This document shows, one piece after another, positions 60,980-64,000 of a stretch of DNA of 64,000 bases. The notes beneath the pieces are model-generated. The model did not search any database, had not been told where the DNA came from, and was given only the letters and a program-made list of their open reading frames with translations. The DNA is from Sarcocystis neurona (Eukaryota > Apicomplexa > Conoidasida > Eucoccidiorida > Sarcocystidae), in the NCBI GenBank assembly GCA_000727475.1, contig KL647334.1:36001-100000 (forward strand), in the 5' to 3' direction. A program made the position numbers and the translations under genes. Every line of letters begins with the position of its first letter. Within the stretch, counting starts at the first letter, position 1.

Positions 60980-61435
60980 CCCTTTTGTGGGGCGCGCGCG
61001 ATGTCTACTGCAGCGGAGTGGGAGGGCGGAAGAGTCTTGTCCCGTCCCTCGTCCACATGTGCATATACATACGTACGCATCTATATACATATCTGTGTAT
61101 GTGTACATGTATGTATATATGTGTATATATACATGAAGATATGTATGTATGTATATACATATCTGTGTATGTGTACATGTATGTATATATGTATGTGTAT
61201 ACATATGTGAAGATGTGTATCTATGTGCATGTGTGGGGGTGTGCATGTGCGTATGAAAATGTGTGTGTGTGTGTGTGCATATATATATATGCATATAGAT
61301 ATATGTGTCTGCGTACGTATTTGTGTACGAGTATATATATGTTTATGTATATGCACATAGATGTATATATATATATGTATATGTATGTACATGTACACAA
61401 GTATGTGCGTATGTATGTATGTGTGTATGTGTGCG

Positions 61436-61469
<34 letters not shown>

Positions 61470-64000
61470 CATGTGTGCATCTATATATATATATGTAAAT
61501 ACGTATGTGTCTGTGTGTGTGTATTTGTGTATATGAGTGCGTATACGTATGTGCATATGTGCGGATGTTTGTGTGAACGTGTATATATGTACATGTGTGC
61601 ATGCTAGTGTATGTGTGTGTAAGTGTCTATGCATGTGTGTAGGCATGTATGTATGCATATATATATATTTATACGTGTATGTGCGTGTGTGTGTGGATAT
61701 ACATGTGTGTGCGTATACATATATATATATCTCTGAATATCTGGGCATATGTATGTGTATATGAATGTGCATATGTGCCTTGTGTATGTATGTGGATATA
61801 TATATATATATATTCTTGTATACGTGTGTGCGAATGTATGTGTATATATATGTGTGTGTATACGTATATATATCCATATGAAAATGTATACATGTATATA
61901 TATTATATATATACACGCACATCGGTGCGAATATCTGTGTGTATGTGCATGTGTGTGTGTATGCATGTATCTATGTATGTGGGTGTGTGTATGTGTCTGT
62001 GTGCATGTTTAAGTATATATATATGTATATACGCGTATGTGTACATGCGAGTATGTATATGTATACATATATATATATATGTACGTGTATGTTTTATGTG
62101 TGTGTATGTGCGTGTATGTGAGTGTGTGGGTGTGTGAATATATGTATGTGTACACATTTACACATACATATATAATATATATACATATTTTATGTATGAG
62201 TATATGTGTATATGTGTATATGTATGTGTGTATGTGTGTGTGTCTGTGTGTGTGTGTGTGGATATATATATATACATACTTATTTTATGTGTGTGTATGT
62301 GTGTTTGTGAGTGTGAGGACATATGTATGTGTACCTGTCTGAATATATATATATATATATATTTTGTATGTGTATATACGTATGTGTATATGTGTTTATG
62401 TGTGTGTGTGTGTGTCTGTGTCTGTGTCTGTGTAGATATATGTATGTGTACATGTATGTGCGCATTTACATATATATATATATAGATGCGTATATATATG
62501 TGTGCGTGTAGATGTGTGTGTGCGTTTGTGTGCGTATATGTGTGTGAATATGCGTATGTGTGTGTGTGTGTGTGTATATGTGCGTGTGGATGTATATATG
62601 TGTATATATGTATGTGTGTGTGCCTGTATATATGTATGTGTGAATGTGCGTGTGTATGTATGTGTATATATATATGTATATGTATATATTTATGTGTGTA
62701 TGTACGAATATGTATATATATGCACACGCAAATGTGTATATATGTCTGCACGTATGTGTGTTTGTGAATGTGTATGTGTGTATGTGTATATGTGTGAATG
62801 AATGCGTATATGCATATATATCCATATTTATATATGTGTGGACGAATATATATGTGTATATATGTGTGTATGTATGTATGTGTCTCTGTGTATGTATGTG
62901 TATATGTATCTGTAAATGTATGTGAAATTATGTATGTATATATATATATATGTGTATATTCATGTATGTGTATATGTGTGTGTATGTAGATCTGCATATA
63001 TATATATATATGTATATATATATATTTATGTGTGAATGTATATGTGCGCGTGTATATATATATATATGTATACGTGTATGTGTGCGTGTGTATGTCTATG
63101 TGTAAATGTGTATGTGTGTATGTATGCATATTTGTATGTCTACGTATGTAAATATGTATATGTACATGTGCATGTGTGCGTATATCTGTATGTGTGTATG
63201 TGTCTGTGCGTGTGTCCTCATATATAAATATATCTGCATGTGTATGTATATATGTATGTATAGGTGTATATATATATATGTATGTGTGTGTGCACATGTG
63301 TACGTACGCGTGTGTATATGTGTATATATGTATGTATGTGTGTGTGTGTGTGTCCCTTATATATATATATATATGTATGTGTATGTATATATGTATGTAT
63401 ATATGTGTATATATGTGTGTATGCACATGTGTATGTACGCGTATGTATATGTGTATATGTATGTGTGTGTGTGTGTAAGAGTATACGTATGTATCCATGT
63501 ATGTGTAAATGTGTATATATGTGTGTTTGTGTATACGTATATGTGTATGTGTAGGTACATATGTATGTACATATTCGTGTATAGCTATTTGTGTGTTTAT
63601 CTGTGAATACACGTGTATTTGTGTGAGTGGGTGGGTGGGCATGCGTGTATGTTTGTGTATATATGTGTGCGCAAATGTATGTACATGTGTCTGTAAACCT
63701 TTGTATATATGTGCACGTAGGTGTGCATATATATGTGTGTATGAATTTAAGTATATGTACGTATATGTGTATACGTGTATATATATGTATATATGTAGAT
63801 GGATGCATGTATATGTGTATGTATGTATGTATGCATCTATGTATATGTATGTATGTATATGTATGTATGTATATGTATGTATGTATATGTATGTATGTAT
63901 ATGTATGTATGTATATGTATGTATATGTATGTATATGTATGTATATGTATGTATATGTATGTATATGTATGTATGTATATGTATGTATATGTATGTATAT
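60980..64000 (+). repeat. 3-kb alternating purine-pyrimidine (TG/TA) repeat, likely within an intron
   Basis: From about 61,050 to the window end the + strand is almost only T, A and G in tatg, tgtg and tata steps, with C rare. No exon is interspersed. By position it lies in the second intron of the oxidoreductase gene. Open frames here (Cys/Val/Tyr on +, His/Thr/Tyr on -) are repeat translations. Confidence 0.75.
63834..64000. repeat. Homogeneous TATATGTATG(TATG) array
   Basis: The repeat becomes perfectly regular. 14-base units tatatgtatgtatg give way to 10-base units tatatgtatg up to the last base, so the array continues beyond the window. Confidence 0.85.

Noticed and set aside
61000..64000. 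Many long open frames (Cys/Val/Tyr on +, His/Thr/Tyr on -)
   Set aside because: Simple translations of TG/TA repeat DNA. They lack stops only because of the repeat composition.

Overview
The window is nuclear DNA of an apicomplexan coccidian, most probably an Eimeria species. The evidence is multi-exon genes with GT-AG introns, very long in-frame CAG/GCA runs that insert homopolymeric Ala, Gln and Ser tracts into otherwise conserved proteins, and spacers and introns filled with (TA)n/(TG)n microsatellites. No bacterial or organellar features were seen. The species cannot be named from the sequence alone.

Four genes could be reconstructed by matching conserved protein blocks and checking that splice phases agree. 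(1) About 5.9-32.6 kb, + strand: a giant homologue of the HEAT-repeat proteasome adaptor ECM29. Twelve phase-consistent exons give about 5,049 residues before the unresolved 3' end, against about 1,850 in animals. One extra base in a G8 run has to be skipped. (2) 32.9-36.9 kb, + strand: a predicted four-exon, 644-residue protein of unknown function with an EKQ heptad coiled coil and an acidic Ser/Glu repeat. (3) 52.5-<47.2 kb, - strand: coatomer subunit zeta, with four phase-consistent exons; the terminal exon is unresolved. (4) 59.6->64 kb, + strand: the 5' end of an FAD/NAD(P) oxidoreductase of the type fused to or related to selenide, water dikinase. Two exons are visible. The second intron runs into 3 kb of alternating purine-pyrimidine repeat and leaves the window.

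The rest is poor in recognisable genes. 1-5.9 kb and 39.5-42.6 kb show nothing convincing. 42.6-45.4 kb is a CTG-rich degenerate tract. 45.9-47.1 kb and 53.7-59.3 kb are CAG/CTG-rich and may hold unrecognised exons. Microsatellite blocks lie at 1-0.4, 32.6-33.4, 34.4-35.9, 37.6-39.5, 41.1-41.7, 44.8-45.8, 48.1-48.9, 50.6-52.0 and 61.0-64.0 kb.

The most interesting pattern is strand polarity. In the two best-resolved genes, on opposite strands, exons carry CAG (Ala/Gln/Ser) on the sense strand while most introns carry CTG on the sense strand. This acts as an exon/intron label that predicts gene orientation. The three recognisable genes are housekeeping functions (proteasome assembly, COPI vesicle coat, redox/selenium metabolism) and show no operon-like relation.
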